From: Candidatus Pristimantibacillus lignocellulolyticus | GTDB taxonomy: Bacteria; Bacillota; Bacilli; Paenibacillales; Paenibacillaceae | NCBI GenBank assembly: GCA_023639215.1 | Contig: CP097899.1 | Location: 379,501 to 443,500 of the forward strand | Length of the DNA stretch: 64,000 nt | Direction of reading: 5' to 3' | In this document: positions 18,194 through 29,132 of the stretch, piece after piece | How the letters are laid out: every line of letters starts with the position of its first letter | Position numbering within the stretch: position 1 is the stretch's first letter | Notes under the pieces: generated by a model | The model's input: the letters and a program-made list of their open reading frames with translations, nothing else | What the model was told of the DNA's origin: nothing | Database searches by the model: none | Position numbers and translations under genes: made by a program

Positions 18194-19852
18194 ATGTTGA
18201 AAGAAAAAAAAGGAATGGGAGAGTCCATCAAAAGACTACTCAAAGATCCCTCATCACTTGTTCTCGTTGTAACAAGCTTTATATTTCTTATTCTATTTGT
18301 CATCTATCCCTTAATTGTTGTTGTATTCTCATCTGGAGCAGATAATTGGGTTACTTTCTTCACTAAGCCTCGTTATGGTAAAGCTCTAATGAATACTATT
18401 GTTAGCTCATCATTATCAGCTTTGACGGCTACAGTGTTTGGTTTCATCTACGCGTATGCAATCAACTATAGCAATATTAAAGGTAAAAAGTTTTTCCGGT
18501 TCATCGCCTTCCTACCGTTACTTGCACCATCTGTTATGAGTGGTCTTGCATTTTTACTTTTATTCGGTCGTGGAGGATTTATCTCTCAATGGTTAAGAGC
18601 TAATTTTGGAGTTGAGCTTGATCTATACGGCTTACCTGGTCTATGGATTGTTCAGACCATTTCTTATTTCCCATTAGCTTATATGACAATTACTGGAGTA
18701 CTTCGTTCAATCTCTCCTAACCTAGAAGTTGCAGCACAAAATCTTGGTGCGAGAGGTTTCAAACTCTTTAGAACAATTACTTTGAAACTTGCATTACCTG
18801 GAGTCGTGAATGCATTCCTACTGGTAGCAATTAACTGCTTCGCTGACTTTGGTAATCCAAAACTAATTGGCGGAAATTATTCCTTGTTAGCGGTAGAAAT
18901 CTACGGGGAAATTATTAATAACGAAGCAGGGCTAGCTTCAGTAATGGGTATCATTCTCGTGATACCTGCGCTACTCGTATTCTGGCTTCAAAACAAAGTG
19001 CTCTCTAAAGGTTCCTATTCAACAATTACGGGAAAACCTATCTCTGGATTAACTCGTACAACTACTTCTAAAAAAACAGATATCGGTTTATTCATATTCA
19101 ATGCATTTATTTCACTAATGATTATTTCCATGTTCCTAATTACGATTTTATACGCATTCACACGTAATTTTGGTCGGGATAATAGCTTTACCTTAGATCA
19201 TTTACAAAAAGTTGTATTCAGTTCATCAAGTCCAGCAGTTCTTAACAGTTTAGTATTATCACTTATAAGTGCTCTGCTTGCTGTTGCTTTTGCTCTTGTA
19301 TTAGCTTTTATCATTACACGCAAACCATTCCCAGGTAAAAAGATACTTGATTTCACGGCTGTACTTCCTATTGCACTTCCTGGTACATTCGTTGGTCTTG
19401 CATTAATCGTCGCATTCAGCAATGGACCAATTGTGCTACAAGGATCCGCAATACTTATCGTCATTGCAATGCTATTGAAGCAAATGCCAGTCAGTTATCG
19501 AGGTATAACTGCTTCTTTCAAACAAGTAGATAAGTCTATTGAAGAAGCTGCGACAAACCTAGGAGCTAACAGTAGCAAAACTTTATCTTCTATTGTATTC
19601 CCAATGTTGCAAAAAACAATTGTTGCTAACTTTGTATATGCGTTCATGAAAAATATGAACACTTTAAGTACTATTATTTTCTTAATTACTCCGAAATGGG
19701 TAGTGGCTGCCGTATCGATCTTCAACTACGCAGAGACAGGAACATATTATTGGGCAGCTGCAGTTGCTGTAGGTCTAATGGGAGCTACCCTAGGTACATT
19801 AGGCATCATCAAATTAATATTCCGTGATAAAGTAAAAATCTTTGATTTCTAA
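18194..19852 (+). CDS. ABC transporter permease, fused two-domain (Fe3+/phosphonate type)
   Basis: A 552-residue membrane protein with about 12 TM segments in two homologous halves, as in FbpB. Each half has a permease coupling loop: AAQNLGARGFKLFRTITLKL in the first and EAATNLGANSSKTLSSIVFP in the second. One chain therefore forms the complete channel. I chose the ATG at 18194 because AAAGGTGG is 11 bases upstream; the GTG at 18179 lies within that site. It follows the binding-protein gene and is separated from the ATPase gene by a tandem hairpin repeat that begins in its own stop codon. Confidence 0.92.
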   Translation: MLKEKKGMGESIKRLLKDPSSLVLVVTSFIFLILFVIYPLIVVVFSSGADNWVTFFTKPRYGKALMNTIVSSSLSALTATVFGFIYAYAINYSNIKGKKFFRFIAFLPLLAPSVMSGLAFLLLFGRGGFISQWLRANFGVELDLYGLPGLWIVQTISYFPLAYMTITGVLRSISPNLEVAAQNLGARGFKLFRTITLKLALPGVVNAFLLVAINCFADFGNPKLIGGNYSLLAVEIYGEIINNEAGLASVMGIILVIPALLVFWLQNKVLSKGSYSTITGKPISGLTRTTTSKKTDIGLFIFNAFISLMIISMFLITILYAFTRNFGRDNSFTLDHLQKVVFSSSSPAVLNSLVLSLISALLAVAFALVLAFIITRKPFPGKKILDFTAVLPIALPGTFVGLALIVAFSNGPIVLQGSAILIVIAMLLKQMPVSYRGITASFKQVDKSIEEAATNLGANSSKTLSSIVFPMLQKTIVANFVYAFMKNMNTLSTIIFLITPKWVVAAVSIFNYAETGTYYWAAAVAVGLMGATLGTLGIIKLIFRDKVKIFDF

Positions 19853-19992
19853 TGAAAAGTTTGTTTATGCTTTCGAGGTACTTTTCATTTACTGAGAGGT
19901 ATGTTCGAGAAGTTTAATGAAAAGTTTGTTTATGCTTTCGAGGTACTTTTCATTTACTGAGAGGTATGTTCGAGAAGTTTAATGAAAAGTTT
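19851..19992 (+). repeat. Tandem 65-bp hairpin element, copy set A
   Basis: Two identical 65-bp units (19851-19915 and 19916-19980) plus the first 12 bases of a third (19981-19992). Each unit begins AATGAAAAGTTT and contains ACTTTTCATT about 30 bases on, so it can fold as a 9-10-bp hairpin, or pair with the next unit's AATGAAAAGT instead. The array starts inside the permease stop codon and ends directly at the ribosome-binding site (AAGGAG) of the ATPase gene. A related array lies at 28979-29115, with GTTTATGCTTTCGA identical in all four copies. Confidence 0.92.
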
Positions 19993-20006
19993 AAGGAGTG
20001 GATGAT

Positions 20007-21083
20007 ATGGCGTCACAGCTGTTGTTGGATATGAAAAACGTGAATAAGGTGTTCGGCCAAAACCACGTCTTGAAAGATGTAAATCTACAAATTGAAAAAG
20101 GAAAATTCATTACTTTTCTTGGTCCAAGTGGTTGTGGTAAAACAACCTTACTTCGTTCTATTGCAGGCTTCTACACAATAGATAGTGGCGAAATCATTAT
20201 GGATGGTAAATTAGTTAATGATCTTCCTCCATATAAACGCGGAACTCCAATGGTTTTCCAAGAATATGCTCTATTCCCGCATATGACTGTCTTTAATAAT
20301 GTCGCATACGGTCTTGATGTACAGAAGCGCCCTGAAAAAGAAATTCAAGATAGAGTAGCCTCAGCACTAGCACAAGTTAAGTTAACAGGACTTGAAGAGC
20401 GTTATCCTCATGAAATGTCTGGTGGTCAACAACAACGTGTTGCTATGGCTCGTGCGTTGGTTATGAATTCTCCAATTATTTTGCTAGATGAACCATTAAG
20501 TAATCTGGATGCAAAATTAAGAGAAGAAGTGCGAGTAGAGCTTCGCACGATTCAACAAGAACTTGGACTAACTGTTATCTATGTAACACATGACCAGTTA
20601 GAAGCATTGTCTATGTCAGATGAGATTGTAGTATTCAATAAAGGCGCAATTGATCAACATGGCACCCCTCATGAAATTTACTATAAGCCACGCACTCAAT
20701 ATGTAGCTGATTTTATCGGTACAACAAACTTCTTGCCCGTAGAAGTTATATCTACTGAAGATGGTGCTGCTACCATAAAATATGGTAAGGGAGGACGCAA
20801 AATAAAAGTGTCTACAGATCTAGATGTACAAGTTGGAGATCAAGTTTTATTAAGTGTTCGACCTGAATCGTTGAAGATTGATTTAGAACCTTCGGAATCA
20901 GATTTCCAGCTTTCAGCTAATGTTCGTTACTCCACTTTCCTCGGGGAGAAAGAACGTTATTTCGTTGGCATTGAAGAAAACCGTGAATGGATCGTTGATG
21001 CTTATGACGTAGGATCTACAAGATATAATGGTTTTATTACAATTTCAGCATCGCCAAGTAAATTACATCTCATTAACAAATAA
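20007..21083 (+). CDS. ABC transporter ATP-binding protein (FbpC/PotA type)
   Basis: A 358-residue ATPase that powers the preceding permease. Walker A at 39-46 (GPSGCGKT), Q-loop (FQEYALFPHM), signature 137-141 (MSGGQ), Walker B with Glu162 (IILLDEPLSNLDAK), and switch His195 (YVTHDQ). A TOBE-type domain (about 240-350) follows. The ATG at 20007 has AAGGAG 8 bases upstream; the GTG at 19998 overlaps that site. Translation starts right after the tandem hairpin element, which may influence its level. Full length for the family. Confidence 0.95.
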   Translation: MASQLLLDMKNVNKVFGQNHVLKDVNLQIEKGKFITFLGPSGCGKTTLLRSIAGFYTIDSGEIIMDGKLVNDLPPYKRGTPMVFQEYALFPHMTVFNNVAYGLDVQKRPEKEIQDRVASALAQVKLTGLEERYPHEMSGGQQQRVAMARALVMNSPIILLDEPLSNLDAKLREEVRVELRTIQQELGLTVIYVTHDQLEALSMSDEIVVFNKGAIDQHGTPHEIYYKPRTQYVADFIGTTNFLPVEVISTEDGAATIKYGKGGRKIKVSTDLDVQVGDQVLLSVRPESLKIDLEPSESDFQLSANVRYSTFLGEKERYFVGIEENREWIVDAYDVGSTRYNGFITISASPSKLHLINK

Positions 21084-21105
21084 TTAATACTACATGTATA
21101 ATAAG

Positions 21106-21148
21106 ACACAAGATAAGGTAGTTCTATAACTACACTTATCTTGTGTTT
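21106..21148 (+). terminator. Terminator after the ABC ATPase gene
   Basis: An imperfect stem (ACACAAGATAAG...CTTATCTTGTGT) followed by TT, 22 bases after the ATPase stop. It suggests the second binding protein can have its own transcript or be reduced relative to the operon. Confidence 0.75.
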
Positions 21149-21190
21149 AGCTGTTTCTATACTTTATATTTTGTTGTTAGGAGAGAGTCC

Positions 21191-22228
21191 ATGCAGATGC
21201 GCAAGAGAGGCGTTATCGTTGGTATACTAGTCATCATCGTTTGTTTTGTCATTGCTTATATCATGCTATCTAATAAGAAAAGTACAAATGTCCCTATAAA
21301 AGTGCTTGTTATTTTCCAAGAAGATGAAGCTCGTATACTTCTAGAGAAATTCAAACAAAAAACAGGTCAATCTTACGAGATGATTAGAATGTCTAGCGGT
21401 GAAGCTAACTATCAGTTACTCGTCTTAAATCAGTCTAATATCGATGTTGTACTTGGTGGTCCTGCTGATCTTCATGAACAACTGAAAAACAGTAGTAAAC
21501 TGCTCAAATATGCTCCGAAAAATAGTGATCTTATTCCAGATTCTTATAAGGATGAACAAAAGTTTTGGACAGGTATGTACATGGGTCCCCTCTCCATTGG
21601 AATTAATACCGAGAAGTGGGCTCAAGATGAAGAACTGAAAGATATACCTTATCCTTTGAAATATGAAGATTTACTCATTCCTCAATTGAAAGGGAAAATT
21701 GATATGCCTAACCCTGAAACATCAGGAACTGGGTATACGTTACTTGCTTCCCTCCAGCAAGAAAGAGGTAGTGATGAAGCAATAAGTTTACTATATAAAT
21801 TGCAACAACAAAGTGCTGCCACAAATTTTTCAGGTATTACATCTGCTCAACGATTAGCTATGGGAGAAGTAACAACGGCGATATCATTCCTTGGCGATCA
21901 ATTAAGATTTACTAATTCTGGTTACAGCATACTATCCACTATACCACCACAAGCAGGTTGGGAAATTGGAGCAGTATCCATATTACGATCTAGTACCAAT
22001 CGTTCATCTGCTAAGCAACTTGTTGACTTTGTTCTTTCGAGTGATGCACAAACCTATTATATGAATACCGCTTTCTCTATCCCAGTTGAACCTAATATTG
22101 AAGTTAATCAATTATTAAAAGCTGTAGATAAAGATAATTTGCTTGTTAACTATCGTTTTGATTTAGCAGCAGAGCGGCGAGATTCTCTGCTTACGAAATG
22201 GAAAGCTATTGTTAGAGACAACGGCTAA
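21191..22228 (+). CDS. ABC transporter substrate-binding protein 2 (Fe3+/phosphonate type)
   Basis: A 345-residue paralogue of the binding protein at 17079. It has an N-terminal TM anchor (about 7-26, no lipobox Cys) and the same landmarks: VIFQEDEARILLEKFK, VLGGPADLHEQL, PLSIGINTEKW, NPETSGTGYTLLAS and ISFLGDQLRF. The ATG at 21191 has TAGGAGAGAG upstream; the longer in-frame reading from 21143 runs through the preceding terminator and is rejected. Placed after the ATPase and a terminator, it may supply the same permease with another substrate, act as a sensor for the kinase, or be redundant. Confidence 0.9.
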   Translation: MQMRKRGVIVGILVIIVCFVIAYIMLSNKKSTNVPIKVLVIFQEDEARILLEKFKQKTGQSYEMIRMSSGEANYQLLVLNQSNIDVVLGGPADLHEQLKNSSKLLKYAPKNSDLIPDSYKDEQKFWTGMYMGPLSIGINTEKWAQDEELKDIPYPLKYEDLLIPQLKGKIDMPNPETSGTGYTLLASLQQERGSDEAISLLYKLQQQSAATNFSGITSAQRLAMGEVTTAISFLGDQLRFTNSGYSILSTIPPQAGWEIGAVSILRSSTNRSSAKQLVDFVLSSDAQTYYMNTAFSIPVEPNIEVNQLLKAVDKDNLLVNYRFDLAAERRDSLLTKWKAIVRDNG

Positions 22229-22255
22229 ATTTAGACTCCCTAACGATTTATATGA

Positions 22256-22294
22256 TAAAAGCCCAACATCTAATTAATAGATATTGGGCTTTTA
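22256..22294. terminator. Bidirectional terminator
   Basis: The stem AAAAGCCCAAcATCTA / TAGATaTTGGGCTTTT with one mismatch, between the convergent binding-protein gene and the repeat-protein gene. It is A/T-flanked on both sides. Confidence 0.88.
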
Positions 22295-22297
22295 TCT

Positions 22298-24922
<2,625 letters not shown>

Positions 24923-24941
24923 TAATATGACCTCCTATCTC

Positions 24942-24977
24942 TGTAACTTAATAATCACATTAGATTATTAAGTTACA
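24942..24977. promoter_or_regulatory. Perfect 15-bp inverted repeat upstream of the Thr-Pro-repeat gene
   Basis: TGTAACTTAATAATC - 6 bases - GATTATTAAGTTACA lies about 6 bases upstream of the AGGAGG of the repeat-protein gene on the minus strand. It is either a leader-RNA hairpin next to the ribosome-binding site or a regulator's operator. It lacks the T-tract of a terminator. Confidence 0.55.
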
Positions 24978-25138
24978 ACCAAAGATAGCATCGAGTGAAA
25001 CAATTCCCCTTGCTATAATAATGATATATGCAAGCTTGTATTAAACGTGTCGACCATTGCGGAACGTTGTAACAATTAGTCTCCTCTCCTACAGAGCGAA
25101 TAAAGAGTTCTCTATTTACTTTTCGAGAATTGCAGAAA

Positions 25139-25189
25139 GGGATGTCAAAGATATATCGGTAACGTTGTTCGATATATCTTTGACATCCC
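25139..25189 (-). terminator. Terminator of the downstream DUF1801 gene
   Basis: A perfect 20-bp stem (GGGATGTCAAAGATATATCG and its complement, 11-base loop), 8 bases after the stop. It is followed by TTTC on the minus strand. Confidence 0.8.
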
Positions 25190-25196
25190 TAATTGG

Positions 25197-25622
25197 TTAA
25201 GACTGTGGATACGTTTTTTGCACAAAATCAACCGTTTCTTTTATTAATTGTTGTAGTACTTCTAACTGAATATCTGCCACCTTATTAATATAAACACAGC
25301 TTTTTCCTGAGCTATGCTTTCCTAACTTTGGTAGAAGTTCATTTCTTACCGTTTCTTCCGTTGTTAAGTAAAGACTAATTTTTGCTTTGCGTGGAGAAAA
25401 CCCAACTAGTGGAGCTGTGCCAGAATGTCCCGTCGGATAAGTATACTGATAAACACCAAAACCTATAATGGAAGGTCCCCATAATTTCGCTTCATAACCT
25501 GTGACTTCACTAAATATATCAAGTAAGCGATAAGCATCTTCTTTCTTTGATATACTTTCAATATTCTCAATAAATTCAATAACACTATGATCAGTCTGTT
25601 TCATCTTCTGCTCATAAGCCAT
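25197..25622 (-). CDS. DUF1801 (YdhG-like) domain protein
   Basis: A 141-residue cytosolic protein of the DUF1801/YdhG type. Family signs are IENIESISKKEDAYRLLDIF, LWGPSIIGFGVYQY, GFSPRKAKISLYL and LPKLGKHSSGKSCVYI. The biochemical role of the family is not settled. The ATG at 25622 has GGGAGGG 6 bases upstream; the longer GTG reading at 25637 includes that site. Monocistronic with its own terminator. A second, more diverged DUF1801 gene lies at 27202-27600. Confidence 0.85.
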   Translation of the reverse strand: MAYEQKMKQTDHSVIEFIENIESISKKEDAYRLLDIFSEVTGYEAKLWGPSIIGFGVYQYTYPTGHSGTAPLVGFSPRKAKISLYLTTEETVRNELLPKLGKHSSGKSCVYINKVADIQLEVLQQLIKETVDFVQKTYPQS

Positions 25623-25737
25623 ACTTATCCCTCCCACCTCACAATAAAAATTAAATTATTCTATCTCACATTATAGTGTTATCTTCTCATTAATACAAAG
25701 TTCCAGTTACTGTATATTTATTAAAACAGACAAGAGT

Positions 25738-25773
25738 AAAGGCGTAATCACTAGATCCAGTGATTACGCCTTT
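25738..25773 (-). terminator. Terminator of the CDF transporter gene
   Basis: A perfect 15-bp stem, AAAGGCGTAATCACT and its complement with a 6-base loop, about 20 bases after the CDF stop on the minus strand. Confidence 0.8.
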
Positions 25774-25793
25774 AGATATTTTATCTCTGAGAG

Positions 25794-26765
25794 TTATTTA
25801 GCAGGCACAGGATGTACCCATGACACAACACCATCGTCCTCTTCAAACTCAATAATAACGTCAGTCACACCATTCATTGCATGTATTTTGTCTTCAATAC
25901 GCTTCTTAATCGCAATAGCCTCTGCTACAGAAATCGAAGTATCTATTTCGAGTTTCATCTCAATATGATATTCTTCCCCTTCTTTCATAGCAAATAAAGC
26001 ACGTATATCTTTAATTTCAGCATTTGTGTAGATGTATTCAGCGATAACATTTTCCATCTCATCATCTGCTTCACTAAGTACACCTTTTGCATTATCTAAG
26101 AACACTTTACCTACGACATAGAACATCATAATACCGATAACCATAGAAGCTACACCTTCGGCAGCATGCCATCCAGCAAAGTAGGACAACAATATACTGA
26201 TAATAGCAATGACACCACCTGCAGTCGCAACTAAATCTTCCATAAATACAAGCTTAGTTGCAGGCTTTGAACGATTTAAATTTGCAAAGCTTTTTGTGAA
26301 TATTGAAAATCCTTTCGCTTTAACGTTCACTTCATGTAAAACTTCTTTCATTGCCTTATACAATACAAATGACTCTAAGCCTACTGCTATTGCTAACACA
26401 ACCAGATTAATAATAATTGATTTACCAGTCGAAGCTACAGGATGCAGAATATGATGATAACCTTCTTTGATTGTTTCATAACTCATAATTCCAACTATAA
26501 GAACTGCTCCGAGTAATACTAAGTTAACTAAACGTCCGAAACCATTTGGATACCGATCAGTCGGCAGTTTCTTACTTAATGCACTACCAAGGTATACAAA
26601 AAATTGATTCGCAGCATCTCCAAGTGAATGCATTGTTTCCGCGAACATTGCTACATTGCCTGTTAGCATGAATGCGATACCTTTAAGAATTGAGATAATT
26701 GTGTTCACAATTGCTGCTATCAATGCCGATTTGTTACCTTGTCGTAATAATCCCTTTTTTTTCAT
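25794..26765 (-). CDS. Cation diffusion facilitator (CDF) family transporter
   Basis: A 323-residue metal/proton antiporter that exports divalent metals such as Zn, Mn or Fe. It has about six TM segments; the first (KSALIAAIVNTIISILKGIA) and the second with AETMHSLGDAANQFFVYLG carry the metal-site His and Asp residues. A cytoplasmic C-terminal domain (about 245-315) ends the protein. The ATG at 26765 has GGGAGGG 4-6 bases upstream; the longer reading to 26819 spans that site. The metal cannot be assigned. A 14-bp palindrome about 60 bases upstream may be an operator. Confidence 0.92.
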   Translation of the reverse strand: MKKKGLLRQGNKSALIAAIVNTIISILKGIAFMLTGNVAMFAETMHSLGDAANQFFVYLGSALSKKLPTDRYPNGFGRLVNLVLLGAVLIVGIMSYETIKEGYHHILHPVASTGKSIIINLVVLAIAVGLESFVLYKAMKEVLHEVNVKAKGFSIFTKSFANLNRSKPATKLVFMEDLVATAGGVIAIISILLSYFAGWHAAEGVASMVIGIMMFYVVGKVFLDNAKGVLSEADDEMENVIAEYIYTNAEIKDIRALFAMKEGEEYHIEMKLEIDTSISVAEAIAIKKRIEDKIHAMNGVTDVIIEFEEDDGVVSWVHPVPAK

Positions 26766-27135
26766 AAACCCTCCCACAATAACTGTTGCAGCCTCACTGA
26801 ATAAGATTAGCATTTGCATCTCTTCATAAATTTATGAGAACAATATACAGGTCATCTTTTCGAAATTCAGCATGCGTAAATGTTTTTCTTATTATACATA
26901 TTTTTTCCACTTTATAACTTTTAATATATACTTATTTTTTCTATTTGACTACGATAATTTTCAATGAAAAACAGTGATAGTTTCACTATGTATAAATACA
27001 ATAATTGAAACCTAAAGTAGTAGCGTACCAAACGGCGTTGTTTGCTTACTCTTCAATAATTTCAATGTATTCAGTGCCAATTATTGTTCCTACTATGCAT
27101 GCAATCACTATCGCGATTATAAAGTCTTATATCAC
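26766..27135. other. Intergenic region upstream of the CDF gene
   Basis: About 370 bp, very A+T-rich, with no supported gene. It holds a perfect 14-bp palindrome, TCATAAATTTATGA (26824-26837), which could be an operator for the CDF gene. A short hydrophobic open stretch on the minus strand (27046-27108, about 20 codons) lacks a ribosome-binding site and is not called. No RNA gene is evident. Confidence 0.5.
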
Positions 27136-27178
27136 AAAAAAATGCAGTTCACCTCAATAGAGGATAGGCTGCATTTTT
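27136..27178 (-). terminator. Terminator of the second DUF1801 gene
   Basis: The stem AAAAATGCAG...CTGCATTTTT with an imperfect inner part (ACCTC/GAGGA), ending in a T run on the minus strand, 24 bases after the stop. Confidence 0.85.
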
Positions 27179-27201
27179 CGAAAGTTGTACTATAAATAGT
27201 A

Positions 27202-27600
27202 TTATTTATTTTGGCTCTTTTTTTGTGATTTTTCTTGGTGGCGAGCAATATTATCAGCAACTCTATACTTCACGATTTCACTTATTAAGTCAAATGGAAG
27301 TGGTTCATTAATCGGGAACTGAACAGAACCTTTTGCTGATTTATATGAAGATAATGCATGTTCAAATGCTTTAATCCCACTAGCACCTGGGTAGAATCCG
27401 ATATGATTTTTATATGCTGCGAAATGTACGAGATTACCATGCAATGCAAATGTCGGCATTTGATAACTAATTTTCTCTGTAGCTTCTGGTGTTAATTGCT
27501 TTATCTTTTTTCGTAATGATTGTAAAATTTCTTGTGTTTTCGCCGGAAACTCCGCAATATATTGATCCACAGATTGGTAAACCACTTTTTTCTCGTTCAT
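27202..27600 (-). CDS. DUF1801 (iron-chaperone-like) domain protein
   Basis: A 132-residue small cytosolic protein of DUF1801. Typical signs are YIAEFPAKTQEILQSLRKKI, EKISYQMPTFALHGNLVHFA, GFYPGASGIKAFE and SAKGSVQFPINEPLP. Database entries often name this subgroup 'iron chaperone' after frataxin-like folding; that function is not proven. The ATG has GGGGGAGAAG upstream. The C-terminus is rich in Lys/Gln/Ser. It lies 36 bases downstream of the GNAT gene, so the two may be cotranscribed. Confidence 0.87.
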   Translation of the reverse strand: MNEKKVVYQSVDQYIAEFPAKTQEILQSLRKKIKQLTPEATEKISYQMPTFALHGNLVHFAAYKNHIGFYPGASGIKAFEHALSSYKSAKGSVQFPINEPLPFDLISEIVKYRVADNIARHQEKSQKKSQNK

Positions 27601-27636
27601 ATCTTCTCCCCCTACTACTCATTTATAATATGGGAA

Positions 27637-28113
27637 CTAATTATAAGTCATCCAAACAGTACTGCCAATCGTTTCAAATCCTTGTTTGTACCAGAAGTTT
27701 CTTGTTTTATCTAAGGAGTACACATATAGTTTCTTCTTAGGATAATTCTCTTTCAACCAGTTAATGAAAAAAGCTGCATATCCATTTCCTTCATAATCTT
27801 TCATAACGTCTAACGCTTCAATAAAGATGAAATCTGATTGATCACTTATATCGACATAGAAATCTCTCTCCAAATACTTCTCATCGTCATTGAAATAATC
27901 TTTTTCCGCTTTATGAATCAGTTGATTACCCTTTTTATATTCCCAAAAAACAGCATAACCAACCATCTCGTCGTCTACCTCGATAATATGAATATCTTTC
28001 GGTAATTCTGATGGATCTTTCCTACTTAATTCACCTGCGTGGTACGTGTCTAACATTTCAGTCATCATACTTTGTATTTCTTGGTCGAATGGTTTTACTA
28101 CTATTTTAGTCAA
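27637..28113 (-). CDS. GNAT-family N-acetyltransferase
   Basis: A 158-residue acetyltransferase. The core strands are visible (HIIEVDDEMVGYAVFWEY; FIFIEALDVMKDYEGNGYAA, with the acetyl-CoA loop YEGNGYAAFF; KLYVYSLDKTRNFWYKQGFE). The start is TTG, with AGAGGAGT 7 bases upstream. It probably forms a two-gene unit with the DUF1801 gene. Substrate unknown. Confidence 0.85.
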   Translation of the reverse strand: MTKIVVKPFDQEIQSMMTEMLDTYHAGELSRKDPSELPKDIHIIEVDDEMVGYAVFWEYKKGNQLIHKAEKDYFNDDEKYLERDFYVDISDQSDFIFIEALDVMKDYEGNGYAAFFINWLKENYPKKKLYVYSLDKTRNFWYKQGFETIGSTVWMTYN

Positions 28114-28339
28114 CTTAATACTCCTCTTGATTGCATTATTTGATATTGCATCATGAATCTCATATCGATACTTCTATTATCTCACAATTTCTAGCATTCG
28201 AAACAATACTTTACCATGACCTTCAACACGAATTCAACATTGCTTCGAATACTATTCATTAAGTAAAGTTTAACCTAAATATCCTTACCTATATATACTT
28301 TTTATTCAAAATCTCTACTTAGTATGGATAATTATTTAT

Positions 28340-28383
28340 TTGACAACTAAAGTAATTCCACATATCATTAGTAGACCGGTTTA
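28340..28383 (+). promoter_or_regulatory. Promoter and candidate operator of the LmrA-like TetR gene
   Basis: TTGACA (28340-28345) - 17 bp - TATCAT (28363-28368) is a good sigma-A promoter. Directly at the expected start of transcription lies TAGACCGGTTTA (28372-28383), a one-mismatch palindrome around CCGG. It resembles the TAGACC-type boxes known for Bacillus LmrA/YxaF repressors, which the TetR protein encoded here resembles. Autoregulation is likely. Confidence 0.65.
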
Positions 28384-28411
28384 TATAATTTTTAGAAAGG
28401 ACTTTACCAAT

Positions 28412-28981
28412 ATGACTGAAAAGCGTAATTCTCGTGAACTTCTAATAGAAACTGCGTCCAAACTTTTTCGAATTCGTGGATATTATGGCGTTGGTCTAAA
28501 AGATATTCTTAGTGAGAGTGGTGTGCCGAAAGGTTCGCTATATCATTATTTCCCTAACGGTAAAGAAGAATTAGCAATTGAGGCAATCAATCATACAAGA
28601 TGTATGGTAGTTAACGAGATTCAAGCTAAATTTAAAGAAGTTGATGATCCAATTGAGGCTATTCAATCTCATATTTTACAATTGTCTGAGATTTTCTCAG
28701 AAACTGATAATTTGCTTGGAGTGCCAATTGGAACTATTGCCGCTGAAACTTATTCAACTTGTGAGCCTATACGAATTGTTTGCCAATCAACATTTGAAAA
28801 CTGGCAAGCATTATTTACAAAAAAACTATTGGAATCAGGCTATAGTGAGCAACAATCTAAGGAATTAAGTATTGTTATTAATGCTTTAATTGAGGGTGGC
28901 ATTATATATTCTCAAACTTCAAACAGTGGAGAGCCTCTTCGTATTATAGCTGATAAAATTCCACATTTATTAATGAAATGA
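28412..28981 (+). CDS. TetR-family regulator, LmrA/YxaF-like
   Basis: A 189-residue repressor. The HTH is ILSESGVPKGSLYHYFPNGK (about 30-49); the sequence GSLYHYFPNGKEELAIEAI is characteristic of the LmrA/YxaF group, which in Bacillus controls drug pumps and a quercetin dioxygenase. The ATG at 28412 has GAAAGGAC upstream. The in-frame TTG at 28340 is part of the -35 box and cannot be the start. It is followed by a tandem hairpin repeat and a DHA2-type MFS gene, so repressor and pump form an operon. The inducer is unknown. Confidence 0.92.
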   Translation: MTEKRNSRELLIETASKLFRIRGYYGVGLKDILSESGVPKGSLYHYFPNGKEELAIEAINHTRCMVVNEIQAKFKEVDDPIEAIQSHILQLSEIFSETDNLLGVPIGTIAAETYSTCEPIRIVCQSTFENWQALFTKKLLESGYSEQQSKELSIVINALIEGGIIYSQTSNSGEPLRIIADKIPHLLMK

Positions 28982-29115
28982 TTAAAAGTTAAGTTTATGC
29001 TTTCGAAGATACTTTTCATTACAGAGAAGTAGTTCAAGAGGCTATGAAAAGTTTAGTTTATGCTTTCGAAGATACTTTTCATTACAGAGAAGTAGTTCAA
29101 GAGGCTATGAAAAGT
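28979..29115 (+). repeat. Tandem 63-bp hairpin element, copy set B
   Basis: Two 63-bp units (28979-29041, with a degenerate start, and 29042-29104) plus the first 11 bases of a third (29105-29115). Units carry CTATGAAAAGTTTAG, GTTTATGCTTTCGA and ACTTTTCATTAC, so each can form an ATGAAAAGT/ACTTTTCAT stem. The array fills the space between the TetR stop codon and the ribosome-binding site of the MFS gene. It is clearly related to the 65-bp element at 19851-19992. Confidence 0.92.
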
Positions 29116-29132
29116 ATTAGGAGGAAATATTA

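Noticed and set aside
19851..19992. CRISPR-like array
   Set aside because: Only two full units, with no unique spacers and no cas genes. It is a tandem repeat.
27046..27108. Small hydrophobic ORF on the minus strand
   Set aside because: About 20 codons with no ribosome-binding site, directly behind the terminator of the neighbouring gene. It could be a gene remnant but cannot be supported.
28340..28411. N-terminal extension of the LmrA-like gene from the TTG at 28340
   Set aside because: The TTG is the first base triplet of the TTGACA -35 box. The ATG at 28412 has its own ribosome-binding site and begins the conserved family sequence.
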